Shown: positions 43,553 through 57,300 of the stretch, piece after piece
Layout of the letters: each line of letters begins with the position of its first letter
How positions within the stretch are numbered: the first letter of the stretch is position 1
Source of the DNA: Chaetoderma sp. LZ-2023a
Taxonomy: Eukaryota > Mollusca > Caudofoveata > Chaetodermatida > Chaetodermatidae
Length of the DNA stretch: 64,000 nucleotides
Assembly (NCBI GenBank): GCA_034401795.1
Contig: CM067370.1
Coordinates: 61,854,369 to 61,918,368 of the forward strand
Direction: 5' to 3'
Made by a program: the position numbers and the translations under genes
Notes under the pieces: model-generated
Databases searched by the model: none
What the model saw: only the letters and a program-made list of their open reading frames with translations
Told to the model about the DNA's origin: nothing

Positions 43553-46500
43553 TCTTAACATTATTAAAGATCGTTTCTATATTCGCTATCCATCAATAAG
43601 CCATGTCCACCTGCTCATCACAGTGACTCTCTAATATATCCATAATCTAGCATGTTGGCAGCAGCGTAGGTTGGCTTGATGCAGAACTCTGCTCACTCAG
43701 TGATGAAATGGTCAATTAAGTTTTATTCGCCTGAACAAAGTGTGATTGTATTATGTGATTGGGCTCGTCTGCCGCCCTTTTGTTCATCCATACGCCTGAT
43801 TCTTGCCTGGTCCAGATTTCATGAGCTTTTGAACTTACACTCCAAATTTTTTTCAGCAGATACATGTATATTAGGCATAGACAAAATGTCATAATATTGT
43901 TTTGGCATGATCCATCCGTATTCGTCAGAGATATCTCAATTGAAAACTTAAAATTTGTCAATATTTTCTTACATGGTCAGATCTTATAGTCTTGAACGTA
44001 GACTCATATTTGTTTTAAATGGATATGTTATGCATAGACGCAGCATCATCAATTGGTATCGGCACCGTGTGTCCGTATTCATCAGAGTTATCTCTCTTGC
44101 AAAATGTGAGATTGCTCAGAAAATTCTTTACTGCTGGATAGCTTGAAAACTATATGATACCTTTACAACACTAAAAGTCTTATTCCTCTTGTGTAGTCGC
44201 TGATGTGGAAAAAAGTGAAGTTTTTATTTTGCTTCATGACGAGAGAATAGATTTGGAATATTATAACTTAATCATTGCTATTGCAGTGGCAGTTAAGGTT
44301 CAATGATCATCATGCCCCTCATGTCAAAAATTCATAATTGTCCAAATGACCGTGATTTCTTTTTTACCTGTCAGATGCTCCATGATTGCCAATTCTTAGA
44401 GACCCATTCCCTTTAATAGAGCAGACTATCATATATTTTTACTTTGCCTTCCCACCTAGTTTTAGTGGTTTTGCTTGTCAACTTCAGTCGTGAGTTTCCT
44501 TCTATTCAATGTTTGTTTTGGACAAAAGGTTACATTTATCACTTCATGATTCTATAGGTACTATCAGCCATTGCCTTCTTGAGTAGGATGTTCGTGGAAT
44601 TCAATCTCGTGGTAATATTAAAAAAAGAAGTTTGAGCCTATGTGCTTCTCACTGTACACAAGTTTTATGCGTGGGCATTCTGTGCGAACTTATTCCCAGG
44701 TAGCCTTCACTTTCACACCATTGTCAGTCAGTAAGAGATGTATATGGTTTGTAGACCAACCTCTCTAATGACAGCTTTATGTTAGTTTTAACATAAATAT
44801 ACATTTATCAAGCTAAATAGATAGTAAGCTTACTGTGCATTTATGTTGACAAAAAGCAAATCAAAATACTTATTTCATATTGTTATTTATATAAAATGTC
44901 AATGTATGCATGCATATATATTCACAATGAAAATTCCCCAATATTCCCAAAATTCTCGCCTTGGAAAATTTCCAGAATTCCCGGAAACTTTCCATGCCGT
45001 TGCAACCTTAATTATACAACAACCGCTTCCAGACAAATTAATTTCAAAATGGCTAAAAAAAGTTCTCATTAAATGGGTTAAACTGGATTACATAATGACA
45101 CACATAATCAATCTTTAATGGTAAAATCTACTTTACGGAATGAGTTCAAGAAAATATATATCTGAATGCATACTAAGAAGTAGGAAGCTAATGACTTGAT
45201 CACTGCGACTCACGTGAGGGCTACAACTTGTCATTTGCCAACACGCGGAGCAAAACGACAGATTCGTATTGTGTTATCAGGAAAATGCTATTATTCTCTA
45301 TATTTCTGAGTGTGTAGGAAGAAGTACTTATGAATAATTCAGGCTGATTTTTAAACTATTAAATTATTTTATTTGGCACACCTTAAAGATGTGACTCACG
45401 TGACATAAAAACATGACTCGTGTGATGTTTAAACAAAAAAGGGAACACATATGATATGATGCATCAATGTTAAAAATCATAAAATAATCTAAGCTACTAC
45501 ATGTAGGTTAACAATGCTTAGTGTGAATTTATATTGTGTCGAAATGTTTTCAATACGTTATGTACAATCAATGTTTGAATTATTTGCATCTAATTTCCAA
45601 TCAAGCTTAGTGGATATCCAGGATGTTTAATCCACTATGTTTGCAATTGCACAAGGTAGCCAATGATGTTATAAAATTTGTAGTGAGATATAGTAGTATT
45701 CCTCTCAAGCGTGGGTGTCGGGGAAACAAACAAACTCGAACAACATCCTTAGTAACCGGGACATCGTAAAGAAATGTCATTCGCTAGGATTTTAAATACA
45801 GGAATATCGAGTGAGAAAAACACAGTTTTGAGCCCTAAATTTATATCTATAGTGAGAAATACATAGAGTTACAGTTGCAAGTTGGAAACCCTTTAGTGAC
45901 TTTCCATGGCCCCGAGGGTCAAGTAAATGTACGCTATTTAGTGATAAAAAATCAACAGTATCACACAAATTTTGGACATTGAAAATGCACAGTAGGTGCC
46001 TTAAATAAACTGGGGGAACACACGCATACAGTGATGAATGTTTAGCCTTTTAATCATGTAGCCACAGGGGCCCCTAGAAGAAAAATTTAAGGGGCCCAGA
46101 CAATTTTTCAAGGGCCCAGTTTTGTCATTATGATGCATCTGCCCACATGGTGGTCCAACATTTACAAATACAGGATATAATAAGTTAGGCGTTACTAATG
46201 TAGAAAGTATTAAAAACATTGCTTTCAAGCTTAATAATATTGCCCCAACCTGCAATAGACTCGTCAGATATATAAAATGGTTTTCTGCTCGCAATCTTAA
46301 AATTTGGACTGGAAAATTAGGTCACCATCTGGGCTAGTGAGTTTGAAATTTTGTCATCCCAGCCTAAAATCTAGGGGGCCACAGGACCCCGGGCCCCTGC
46401 TAATCTTCAACACTAGCAAACTGAAGGACGATATCCCATAATGCAGTGCGGGTCTATAAAAGCTATATCATGAACCAGAATCAAAAAAGCTTGTGACCAT

Positions 46501-46650
46501 AAACAACTCTTTCTCAGTCGCATTGTATATGTATTTAGCCTTGTTCTGGCTAGAGTGACCCTATCAAGGTAGAAGAGAGTTTCTGTTCAGAATTTTGATT
46601 GGTAAATTTTTTTGGGTGGCCATCTTGGATTTCCCGAAAATTATCCATCA
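43553..46650. other. Intergenic region, no supported gene
   Basis: Only short frames lacking recognisable features. A fragment of the hairpin-MITE core (CAACCGCTTCCAGACAAATTAATTTCAAAATGG) lies near 45020-45055. A block at about 46060-46395 repeats GGGGCCC(C/A) phrases (AGGGGCCCAGACAATTTTT, AAGGGCCCAGTTTTG, GGGCCCCTGC) and looks like a decayed dispersed repeat. Confidence 0.5.
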
Positions 46651-46689
46651 TATCTATTTAAATGCAAATGGTTCAAATGCTAATGGTCC

Positions 46690-46912
46690 AGCTGAGTGCC
46701 ACAGGCCCGTGGGCCTCTTGTTTCAAGAGTTCAATCATTCAATCCAGCTATGATTTTGTAAAGGTGTTTACCTTTTCAACCTTTCATTTAAAAATAAGCC
46801 TAATTCATAGATTAGGAAACCTTGAATATTTCACAACTAAGATGATTTGAAGCTGTTGCTGCTTAGACTCTAAACATGCTAATGCACCAACAGCTCCCAG
46901 TCAAAATAGGTT
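46690..46912. repeat. Repeat tail and hairpin-MITE core remnant
   Basis: GCCACAGGCCCGTGGGCCTCTTGTTTC (about 46697-46723) resembles a tail I associate with dispersed repeats in bivalve genomes. AGCTGTTGCTGCTTAG... CAACAGCTCCCAGTCAAAATAGG (about 46853-46908) is a degraded copy of the hairpin core seen in PHKG introns. Confidence 0.4.
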
Positions 46913-49740
46913 AGAAATTAAGATCGGCTACAGGTAGTTTTCAGTCTTTAAATTTGTAAATAATTAGTCAGTGGTTTCTTCACCTCTTATTGAAAGGATG
47001 GCCAATGCTAATGATGAGGATTATGATTATTATGGTGGTGACAAGTGACAACGCCGAGGATAATTAGTGATATTAGTAAAATGTTTAGTGCTAACTAGTA
47101 ACTACTATTTGTTACTAATATCATAATATGTTTTAAAGAATATTTTTCACACCTTCAATATGTCCAATAGACATTGTGATTCACCCATATACGGCACATC
47201 TAGTCAAAACACCTTAAGATTATGCTCGGAATCCTCAGATCCATTTATATTTACAGGCATATGTTTATATGCATGATAAATTGACCACAGCGACAGAGTT
47301 ATGACATTATTATGTAATTTCACTACTTGAATTGAGTTGTTTATGTTCTTACATGTTTTATGATATAAAAAAACTCTAAGATACTGTTCATTGATAGTAA
47401 TCATACTTTATTGCTTCAATCATAATCAATAAACCATATTCACAATAGTACTTTGCATAATAGTAATAGATACAGTCCTCCTGGAGTCCATAGAACCGTT
47501 ACACATTGGTGTAGTATGTACACTTTGCCAAGGACGATGCATTTGGTGTACATCTAAGCTCTGCAAAATGTATCGTGATACATATCGCGATACAATATTT
47601 CAGTATCGTTACACCCCTAGTGCAGATATACATGTACTTTTTTCGCGCCCAAAAAAATTATTCACTGCAGAGTTATCACCCTTTAAATATCTTAAAGCTG
47701 ATACATAAATTGCATTACCAATCATTTCTTGTCAACACAACTCCTACAGTTTAGGTAAGTGTTATCATTCTGACGTGAAGATATGCGTGTGCTATCCGTA
47801 TACTTGTACATCCATCCGTCTGTCCAAAATGTATGTTCGTCTGTCTGGCCACCCTTGTCAACGCAACTCCTCCTACAGTTTAGTTACAATTCTTTCAAAA
47901 CATGGTAAATCTAGTCATTACCATCTGAAGATGTGCATATGCTTTTTTCGCAGTTAGAAAATTATTCATTACAGAGTTATCCCCTTTAAATATGTCTAAA
48001 CCGATACACCTTCCCCTAATAGTGAGATATTTGAGGTCCGAGGGGATATGATCATATATTCAATATGGATGTCAACCACCGGTCTAGCACGGCTATTTGT
48101 AAAAAGAAAGAAATCTAGTGGATACACCAACTCCACACAAAGGATCCAATCAGTGTAAAACAGCTTGGATAATCGACCTCCATCACTCTTTGCCCTCCCC
48201 CCCCCCCCACCCCACCCTCCACAGTGCCCCTTTAAGGATGGGGATGCACAAGGATACATACTTCACACAAGCGTGCACAGACAAAAGCATGTAAACACGC
48301 ACCTAAATGCACACGCATGCATGCACACACACGCACGCACGCGCGCGCACGCACGCACGCGCACGCACACACACGCGCACTGGCATAATCCCTAGTTCTT
48401 CAGAGCCGGCTTAAGATATAGATGAGGGCATTAGATTTTCAGGGGCAGCAAAAATGTGGTCAATGGCCCTTTCAGTGCATCTTGATTTTAAAATTTCCCA
48501 TGGGATGACCCTGGTTCCCCTTCCGTTTAAAGGGAGATGTTCACCCACTCCAGAACTCCCAAATTACATTTTTTGACTAAAGCATTATCATACCTAGAGC
48601 CACCCCAGCAAATTTTCATTGAAAAATGTGGGATAATTCAGGCACACACACGCACGCATGCACGCACGCACGCACACAGTCTGACAGACACATGGGTGAT
48701 GGGCGGGGTGACATATTCCACACTTTTCTTGAAAAACATGGGTATATTATTACTATAATTAGATCTGCTTTCCAAGTTTCAATGCTCAGTATGTGCAATG
48801 TTATCAACATGACCGCTCTACTATCAAACACTGTTGGTAAAGCTCATTCCTGACACATATGTACAGGTCTACTCTCAGGTTACAGTTGAAGAGCTATCAG
48901 CTAAATATGGCACAAATTTTAATGTATGACGTTCTTCCATGATAAACTTACCCAGATTCCAGTGTAGCTGATAATTAATAGTCAGTGTTAGGTTACCTTT
49001 GCCTATGTAATAACACAGCAAATTGGCCTACATTAGTATGTAGTTGTTATAGCAGTAGGCTACATGTATGTTGACGCATGTATATAATCATAATACAGGT
49101 CAAGTTGACTATCATGTCTAACCATTAATGGACTCCATGATAACATACTATATGATTGGTTTCTTATCTTCATAGATCCCTGTTGATGGCGAACAAACCT
49201 GTATCATGTTGACCGATTTCTGGATAATCCTGTATATACATGTAGGATGGATAATATCAGATCAAGTCATTGCAAATCGTCAAGTTCACCGCATTGAGAT
49301 TTTGATTCCCCCCCCCCCCCCCCCCCCACCTGATGGTGGAACCAAACATAAATGTCCTTTTTAAACCCTGCGATCAGATAGATTGGTAACTCAGATAACA
49401 AATTTGGTTGAGTTCCACCCCAGTCGGGTTGTGCGTTGTATTGTTAATTTGTACTTGTATTTAGCTTACTTATAATACATGTACTTAGGAACAAGATGTT
49501 TACAGTTTCAGGTAATTGCCTTAATTGAATCAAGCTTACAGACCAGGAATGACAGATTCTTTATGATGTAAGGAATAGTATGATGTAATTTGAATGTGAG
49601 ATGTTGCTGTGGCAGCGACAGATTCCATTTGAATTGGCTTCAAATTATTCAACAGCTTTTCTGTATAGTGTCCTGAAACTGTGACACTGAAATTCAAACT
49701 GTATATGGTAATATTCTTAATTTTTATACCCTGCAGGGTA
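46913..49740. other. Intergenic region with dispersed repeats and microsatellites, no supported gene
   Basis: Two related blocks (about 47635-47760 and 47850-48000) share TTTTTCGC... AAAATTATTCA(C/T), AGAGTTATC, CCCTTTAAATAT and GTCAACRCAACTCCTACAGTTTA. A CCCCTAATAG... GGTCCGAGGGG hairpin is at 48013-48044, poly-C at 48197-48208, CA/CG microsatellites at about 48296-48378 and 48642-48677, and poly-C at 49308-49327. A hairpin-core remnant (GGCAGCGACAG... CAAATTATTCAACAGCTTTTCTGTATAGT) is at about 49610-49680. No gene is seen. Confidence 0.6.
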
Positions 49741-51050
49741 TTATGTAATGGTGCCGTACATCCGGGCGGCTGTGCATGCCGGTGGCAGAGTGGTTTCCAG
49801 ATGATAACTCCGTTACCATTTGTCGGATCGCATTGAAACTTCATAGGGTGGTTGGACTAGGTCTTGGGACGAAACCTATCGAAATCGATGATGATCCAAA
49901 GTCCAAGATGGCCGCCAGCCACCGGCGTCCATCTTGAAAATTGATTTCCGGATGATAACTCTGTTACCGTTTATCGGATTGCTTTGAAACGTCATGGAGT
50001 GGTTAGACTAGGTCTGGGGAAGAAAGCTATCAAAGTTGCCAATGATCCAAAATCCAAGATGGCTACCAGCCACTTGTGGCCATCTTGAAAATTGGATTCC
50101 GGATGATAACTCCGTTACCGTTTATCGCATTGCTTTGAAACTTCGTAGAGTGGTTGGACACGGTCTGGGGAAGAAACCTATCCAAATCGACAATGATCCG
50201 AAATCCAAGATGGCCGCCAGCCACCGTCGTCCATCTTGAAAATTGATTTCTGGATGATAACTCTGTTACCGTTTATCGGATTGCTTTGAAACATCATGGA
50301 GTGGTTAGACTAGGTCTGGGGAAGAAAGCTATCAAAATTGCCAGTGATCCGAAATCCAAGATGGCCACCAGCCACTTGTGGCCATCTTGAAAATTGATTT
50401 CCGGATGATAACTTCGTTACCGTTTATCGCATTGCTTTGAAACTTCGTAGAGTGGTTGAACAAGGTCTGGGGAAGAAACCTATCCAAATCGATGGTGATC
50501 CGAAGTCCAAGATGGCCGCCAGCCACAGGCGGCCATCTTGAAAATTGGTTTCTGGATGATAACTCTGTTACTGTTTATCGGATCACTTTGAAACTTTATA
50601 GAGTGGTTGGACTAGGTCTGAGGAGGAAAGCTATCGAGATCGAGAATGATCCAAAATCCAAGATGGCAGCCAGCCACCGGTGGCCATCTTGAAAATTGGT
50701 TTCCAGATGATAATCGGTTCGCTAAGAAACTTCATAGGGTGGGTCAACTACCTCTGGTGAAGAAACCTATCTAGATTGACAATGATCCGAAATTCAAGAT
50801 GGCCACCAGCCACAGGTTGCCATCTTGAAAGTTGGTTTCTGGATGATATCTCTGTTACCATTTATCGGATCACTTCCTAGGGTCATTGGAATATGTCTGG
50901 TGAATAAACCTATCAAAATTTACGATAATCCAAAATCCAATATGGCCACCAGTCAGCGGCAGCCATCTTGAAAATGGGTTTCTGGACAATACCGCCTTGA
51001 CCGTTTAGCGGATCACTTTGACACTTCATAAGGATTACTGGTCTGATGGG
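49741..51050. repeat. 151-bp-period minisatellite
   Basis: About eight units. The phrase GATAACTCYGTTACCGTTTATCGGAT starts at 49803, 49954, 50105, 50256, 50407, 50558 and 50709 (period exactly 151), then at 50845 and about 50986 with shortened units. Each unit carries CCAAGATGGCC... GGCCATCTTG, an inverted pair around CCAGCCAC. Alternate units resemble each other more than neighbours do (for example ATCAAAATTGCCAGTGATCC against ATCCAAATCGACAATGATCC), suggesting a higher-order two-unit repeat. The frames inside are artefacts. Confidence 0.9.
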
Positions 51051-51301
51051 CCTGAGGAAGAAATAAATATTTTCTGAAAGCTGTCATTCATTATTTTGTC
51101 AAAATGTCGGGGTATTATGCACCGTTTGCTGAGCTCTTGTTTATAATACATTTACTTCTAGTTATTATTTTGATTGTTTTTCAGAATCTTCAAAATGATT
51201 GCATACAACATCTTGTCATGCCATATAAATCCGTATTTTCAAGGCATTACTACTAACTACGGAACAAGAATTTTGAACTAAATTACTTATAATTTATCAT
51301 C

Positions 51302-51396
51302 ATGACGAGAGAAGACGTCGTTGACGCAGACTTACCCACGCATGATCAGGCGGCAGAGTTTTATGCCAAGTATGAGCCAAAGGAGGTTCTCGGCAG
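51302..51396 (+). CDS. PHKG: PHKG coding exon 1
   Basis: Codes [20 protein letters not shown] and KYEPKEVLG plus two bases of Arg32, then GTATTA donor. Start chosen because this ATG opens the family-typical N-terminus ending in YEPKEVLGR before the glycine loop. The exon may begin at about 51188 after TGTTTTTCAG, which would make 51188-51301 5' UTR and place the first, non-coding exon upstream. Confidence 0.9.
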
Positions 51397-54300
51397 GTAT
51401 TAAATAATTTAATATAAGACTTTAAATTAATACATTAATTTACATGTACCAAAGAAGGCTCATTCATGAAATAGCGGTAGTTCAATTTCAACACACCAAT
51501 ACTTGTAGGTAAGCTGCTGTATTTTTATTGCCCTGGTATGGAATAGCGATCAGCATGATCACCTATGATGACAGTGGAGGAGGGTCAGCATACAGTTCAG
51601 AGTTAGTCATATTGTCAAAACCAACTGGCATCAAGCACTCATCACAGAAGCTGTGTAGCATTCATCCATTCAGACTTTAGAAATATGTGTGACCAGCCTT
51701 GCTTCTAAGCCATACAGTAGAATTCACACAATACACGCTTTCCAATTTACAAACTTTCCAGTCTGTTGCATGCATCCATGCATGGGCTTTTTCTGAGCTT
51801 AAATTTCTTCTAGTGGTCATAGTCCAACCACTCTATAATGTGTTTCTTTACATTTTCCAATGACATGGCCTTAGAAGAGGTATATATACATGTATACATA
51901 TTTGTTATTTCAGAGGTGTCAGTTCAGTGGTAAGGCGATGCATTGAGAAACGAACAAGTAAAGAATATGCTGTTAAAATAATTGATATCAGTGGTGAGCG
52001 GGCGGAGGACTATTTGGTACAACAGACAAAGTTGGAGACAAAGCGTGAAATTGACATCCTAAAAGCATGCGCCGGCCAGACTAATATTAGTATGTGTTTA
52101 TTTGTGTAAATAACCCTTTCCTCCTATGAGAACAGACCCATTGATTCCCACAAGGGCATGAAGGGTACCTTTGAGGGTATATACCCCATCAGACTGGGAC
52201 CCCAATATGTTTTGGGAATTGTTAAAGGAAATCTCACCGTATTTTATACTAACCATTCAGGTGATAGAAATTGCCATCCATATACATTGCCTGACATTTT
52301 AGCTTATTATCATGCCGACAATGAAGGATATTCAGGCTTTAGTAGCTAAACGTTTCAGTTACCTTTCTACAGTCTATGACATGTACGATGGCTGTCATGA
52401 TTTATATTTCAAGCAATCCGAAAAAACCTAGCATGTCTGCCTCGGTATATACGCTCAGTCACAGAGGTGCCAGCTATAGTTTGGCAATGTGGTATAAAGG
52501 CAATTATACAGGTAAGCTGCTGAATATTTTGAAACTAATTTGACTGGAGGTTTTTGCTGCTATTGGCATCAACAACTTCCAGTCAAATTAGTTTCAAAAT
52601 ATACGACACAAGTATTACATAATAATGAATATAATGCATTAGCACTAAAATGACATCGTACAATATCGCTTGAGGAGATAAAATGTCGGCGATCACTGAT
52701 CAACATTTACGTGATATTACAAAGCAGATAATTGTGATACAGCAACGGGAATGTGACATGATATGAATGATGTGGAATATATAAAACCTAATCTGTTGGT
52801 GCCATATAACATTTTAGATGAGATTAGCATTCCTTTAAATATTGGTTAGATTTGTGCAGATTTAGATCTCCAAATTCTGTCTTGGGATGTCCAGATTTCA
52901 GAGTAAGTGGTCCAACGGACCCCCGCAATTACGTCTCATGTTAACAGCTGACCAGATCTGACAAATTCTTTGTGATTTTAGAAATATTGTGCTGAATATT
53001 TTGATCTTAATTTGCCTGAAATATGGTGCTTCCATCTTTTATGGCAGCAATGTCTCTCTCCCCCCCCCCCCCCCCCCCCCAAAATTATTGTCACAGCATT
53101 CAACAGCTGTTTCCCATGCAAATAAGGGGCTAATACTGTACACCAATGAAGGGGTTCAATAATTAATTCATCTTATTTAATGTATCATGTGGTGATTATT
53201 TTTGGAACAAACTGCAATTAGGTAGTAAGAACCTTCAAATTCATTCCAAGCAAGAGCAATCAGTGATTGCAACCGGTCACCAGCCCAATTTTGCCACATT
53301 AACAAAAATCTTAATTTTCCATATTTTTTGTGTACATGTATTATCTAGATTTTCTCTGTGAATCATGACTAAAGTTGTGGATTCATAGTGGACAGTCATG
53401 TGTTAAGATTTAAGCCAAATCGAACCAGGAGTCTCTGAAATATCCAAAGATCCAGAATTTGTTTGGATCATGATCTATGTTTTTAATATGAACAATGTCC
53501 AAAGTAAATAATTCATCAGATTAATGTTACTCTCATGTTAGAAGCATACTTGAGCTAGCATGATTCATCATAAGAAATCTTAGCCACGTTTAAGCCTTTA
53601 ACACTCATATCGGCCAAAAACGGCTTCTGCAGTGGTCTTGTGAACTGTCTGTTTGCAGACCAAACGAACTCTTTTTGAAAATTTACCGCTGAAATGACTT
53701 GCTCAATAACCGAGGCAGTCATTCCAGGGGTAAATTTTCAAAAATAGTCTTCTTGGTCTGCAAATGGATATTTTCTAAGAGAAAATAGAAATTTTCCTGA
53801 ATAAATTTGAGGATTAAAGAGCTAAATTGGAAATTTCTTCTGTTACATTTATTGGTAATCATGGTAATGGATCTACATGTACTGTGTTAAAAATAAAAGC
53901 CTATTTCTGAGTATTTCATTTTGAAACCATGTTCACACATGTAGTTTTATTAAGAAGTGTAAGCGAAACTTTAGAATGACGAAATAAACTAGCAATCAGG
54001 ATCACTTGTAATCAATATGTTGTTTTATTTTCAGTTGAGATGGCTGACTCGTTTGAAACACCGGCATATATATTTCTTGTATTTGAATTGTAAGTATACA
54101 TGTATACCAAGAGTAATGCTATCAGACTAGGATGTTTGTTTTCAGCCCTAATCATGATGTTGCCAAGAGGGTAGTTCCTTCACTCAGTAATATAGCTGTA
54201 GACAGTTTCTGACCCTCTCAAAGCCAGAATTTCAGAGCAATGTTTTCAGTACTTTCAATACTCTCCAAATACTGCTAATTCTATTACGTAGTTGACTAAA

Positions 54301-57300
54301 GTGTCAGATAGGCACAAAATATATAAATTTGCGTCACAGGTGTCTGTTCAATTTCCCTTCCAATTACCAAAAGGGATTTTAGTCCCTCTAGGAGGCATAT
54401 ATATATATATGCTACTGGCTATCTGTGTTTACACCAGTCAGTGATACCCAGATGTGCACACTGGCATTTTACTGAACTCAAGTCACCGGTGGTCGGAACA
54501 ACTAGTCCCATAGTGACGGTATGGGGATAAGCATTGCTTTGGATTATTCATCAGATTTTCATTCACAGTGGCTATGGTTGTCATCTTCCGAGAAAATAAA
54601 CTTCTTATGTGATAATGTTACCGGCGTGTGTTTGTTTTACAGGTGTAAGAAAGGAGAGTTGTTTGATTACCTGACTGAAGTTGTCACACTCTCTGAGAAG
54701 AGGACAAGGTGAGGTTTTAAAAGATTGTTTCATGCTAACGCTAATGGACCTTTCCAGTTTTAGCCCCACCCATCTATCTACGCTCCACCCAAACCTCGTT
54801 CATGTTGGGATCGATCGATCTCTGAACTCCTTAATTATCAATTTCCAGAAAACTACAGGTAAGCTGTTGAATATTTTGAAACTAATTTATCTGGGGGCGG
54901 TTGCTGCAATAGCTCCAGTCAAATTAGTTTCAAAATATTCAGCAGCATGTTTATTAAATAGTATAGACATACAATTTGTACAACGTGTCAGACTATTAAG
55001 AGGTAAAGACAGGCCAAATAGAATCATATATGATGTAATGCTTTACTCTGTTCATAGCCATTTGACTACGTTTAATGCCATGTATATATAATAGTGTCTT
55101 AGCAAGATGCTATGATAACACAATATATTCCTATTAATCCCCTACAGAGGGGACTATAAGTTTGCACTTAACAGTCTATCTGTCTCACCATCTGTCTGTC
55201 TGTCCCACCTGTCATTTTCCAGACTTTTCCATATTTTTCTAGGTAATGAACTGACTCTGAACATCGCTTTCTTATGTATGAAAAGCTACAGATTAATTTC
55301 GCATTTCAGGATTTTTATGATAGAGTTATGCCACTTTCTGACTGAAAATTCTATACGTATACATATATATCAGTTTTCCAGACATTTTTTTTTGCTTTGT
55401 TCACGATAATGAATTGAAACGTTATGCGGAGTTACAGATCACATTTGAGTTTCAGGGTTCTTGGTAAATTTTTGATGGAGTTATGCTTCTTTTAATATAC
55501 AAGAATATATATCTAATATGTGGTCACAAACATTCTTGTGTTAACATTTGAGCTGAAATGGACCAGTACAGTGTAGTTTCTAAGATATCCATAGAGCCAG
55601 AGTTAGATTGGATCCTGATCCAGATTCTTTTATCTGGATCACAGCCAACGTCTGGAAATCCTCATGCACACCAAGTTCCTTCGTTGGTATTAAAATTTGA
55701 GCCAAATCGGATGAGCAGTTTTCGAGATACAGCTCCGGACACGCACGCATGCACACACTCACACAAAATCACAATGATACCCTTACAGGGCGAAGGTAAA
55801 AATATAAACTTTGCTGATTTTTCCATTTGGCTATATTATAAAATTTGCAGATCAAAATTTGCGTTTCACGAGCTTTAGATAAATTTTTATGGAGTTTTGT
55901 CGCTTTTTGTCTTATGAAATACAAAAACTATCAATTTTCTGTATTTTTTCAGACCCAGGGGATATGTACTGCAAATCAATATTTATAGAATGTGTTTGGC
56001 TTTATTTAAATTAACCTGTTAACCTAAGGGAGATAAATCCTGTGATATATAAATGTCCAGCTATGGCAGGGAAAATGCTCTTGTTGCTTTTTAGAAGAAG
56101 ACATATATACAAATGTATACATGTTCTTCTAAAAAACAACAAAAGCATCGTGGAAATATATGGTTATTTTCTGTGAAGAAGAGTTATCCCTCTCGGTACA
56201 TGGTACCATCGTTAACACTTTGCATACTATACATGTACACACAACGTAACAAATTATGATAAATATAAGAAAAATTCTGTTGAATATTCTGAAACTAATT
56301 CCACTGAAAGCTCTCAATAATGTTCAGCAACAGCTTCAGGCTAAGTGCTCAATATGAGAAAAACTCTGTTGAATATTCTGAAACTAATTCCACTGAAAGT
56401 TCTGTATAAGGTTCAGTAACAGCTTCAGGCTAAGTTAGATTCACAACAGTCTATGTGTATGGTTGTCTTCTAATCAGGACACTAGGATCTCAGAGATGAA
56501 AGAGTTAACCTGTAAGGTGTTGATGCCTAGTCTTCCAGAATTCCAATTTTAAAACAATCATACATGTAAGATGTTGAATATTTTCCCAGTCAAATTAACT
56601 TCAAAATATTCCAGAGAATATTTATGATTTTTCATATTGAATTCTGTCTTTCAGCTTCTATGTGTTAAACATTACTGCATCATTATACATTGCTTAATGG
56701 CAAAAGCAATAGTTAGTTATTAACCTTCTGCAAAAGTCAGATAGAATTATATCAATCAGGGGAGCTTGATGGTTGCATTGTAACCAGATTTCTGATTATT
56801 ACAAATATGTTATTGTTATGCTAAACAGGGAAACATATTAATTCATTTTCTGGAGATAATTTTAGAAATATCTTATTACAATATTTATGTTTTTAAATTT
56901 ACTACATGCTTTCATTCATCTAGTTCTTTCACATCAATATTTCAGGGCCATTATGAAGCAGCTGCTCGAGGCCATTAGTTTTATTCACAGTAAAGAAATC
57001 GTACACCGTGATCTCAAGGTGAGTGTGAACTAGGGGTATGAAGTGAATGGTAAATATTTCTGATTCAATTTTAAATCAGTCTCACTTCAAGGATTGAGAT
57101 AGGCGTGGGTAAATTAATGCCCTGGAGAGTCAGGCACATCGTCATAGTAAACTGTATTATAATGATGTTGTACAAACTCATTAATTTGATATTAAGTCAT
57201 CAAGACGTTTTGTTAATTTGCATCGTAGACTTCATATTGGAGAGCATATTATATTTTAAGACATGTTTGTCACGCCATACACGGTGTGGCGGATGGGTCA

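Noticed and set aside
46001-46294. 97-codon minus-strand frame
   Set aside because: Lies in decayed GGGGCCC repeat DNA, with no recognisable domain and no splice context.
48165-48395. His/Thr-rich frame
   Set aside because: Produced by poly-C and CA/CG microsatellites.
49741-50700. Open frames of 60-80 codons in the minisatellite
   Set aside because: Repeat-derived; the 151-bp period is not a multiple of three, so no repeated protein can be encoded through it.
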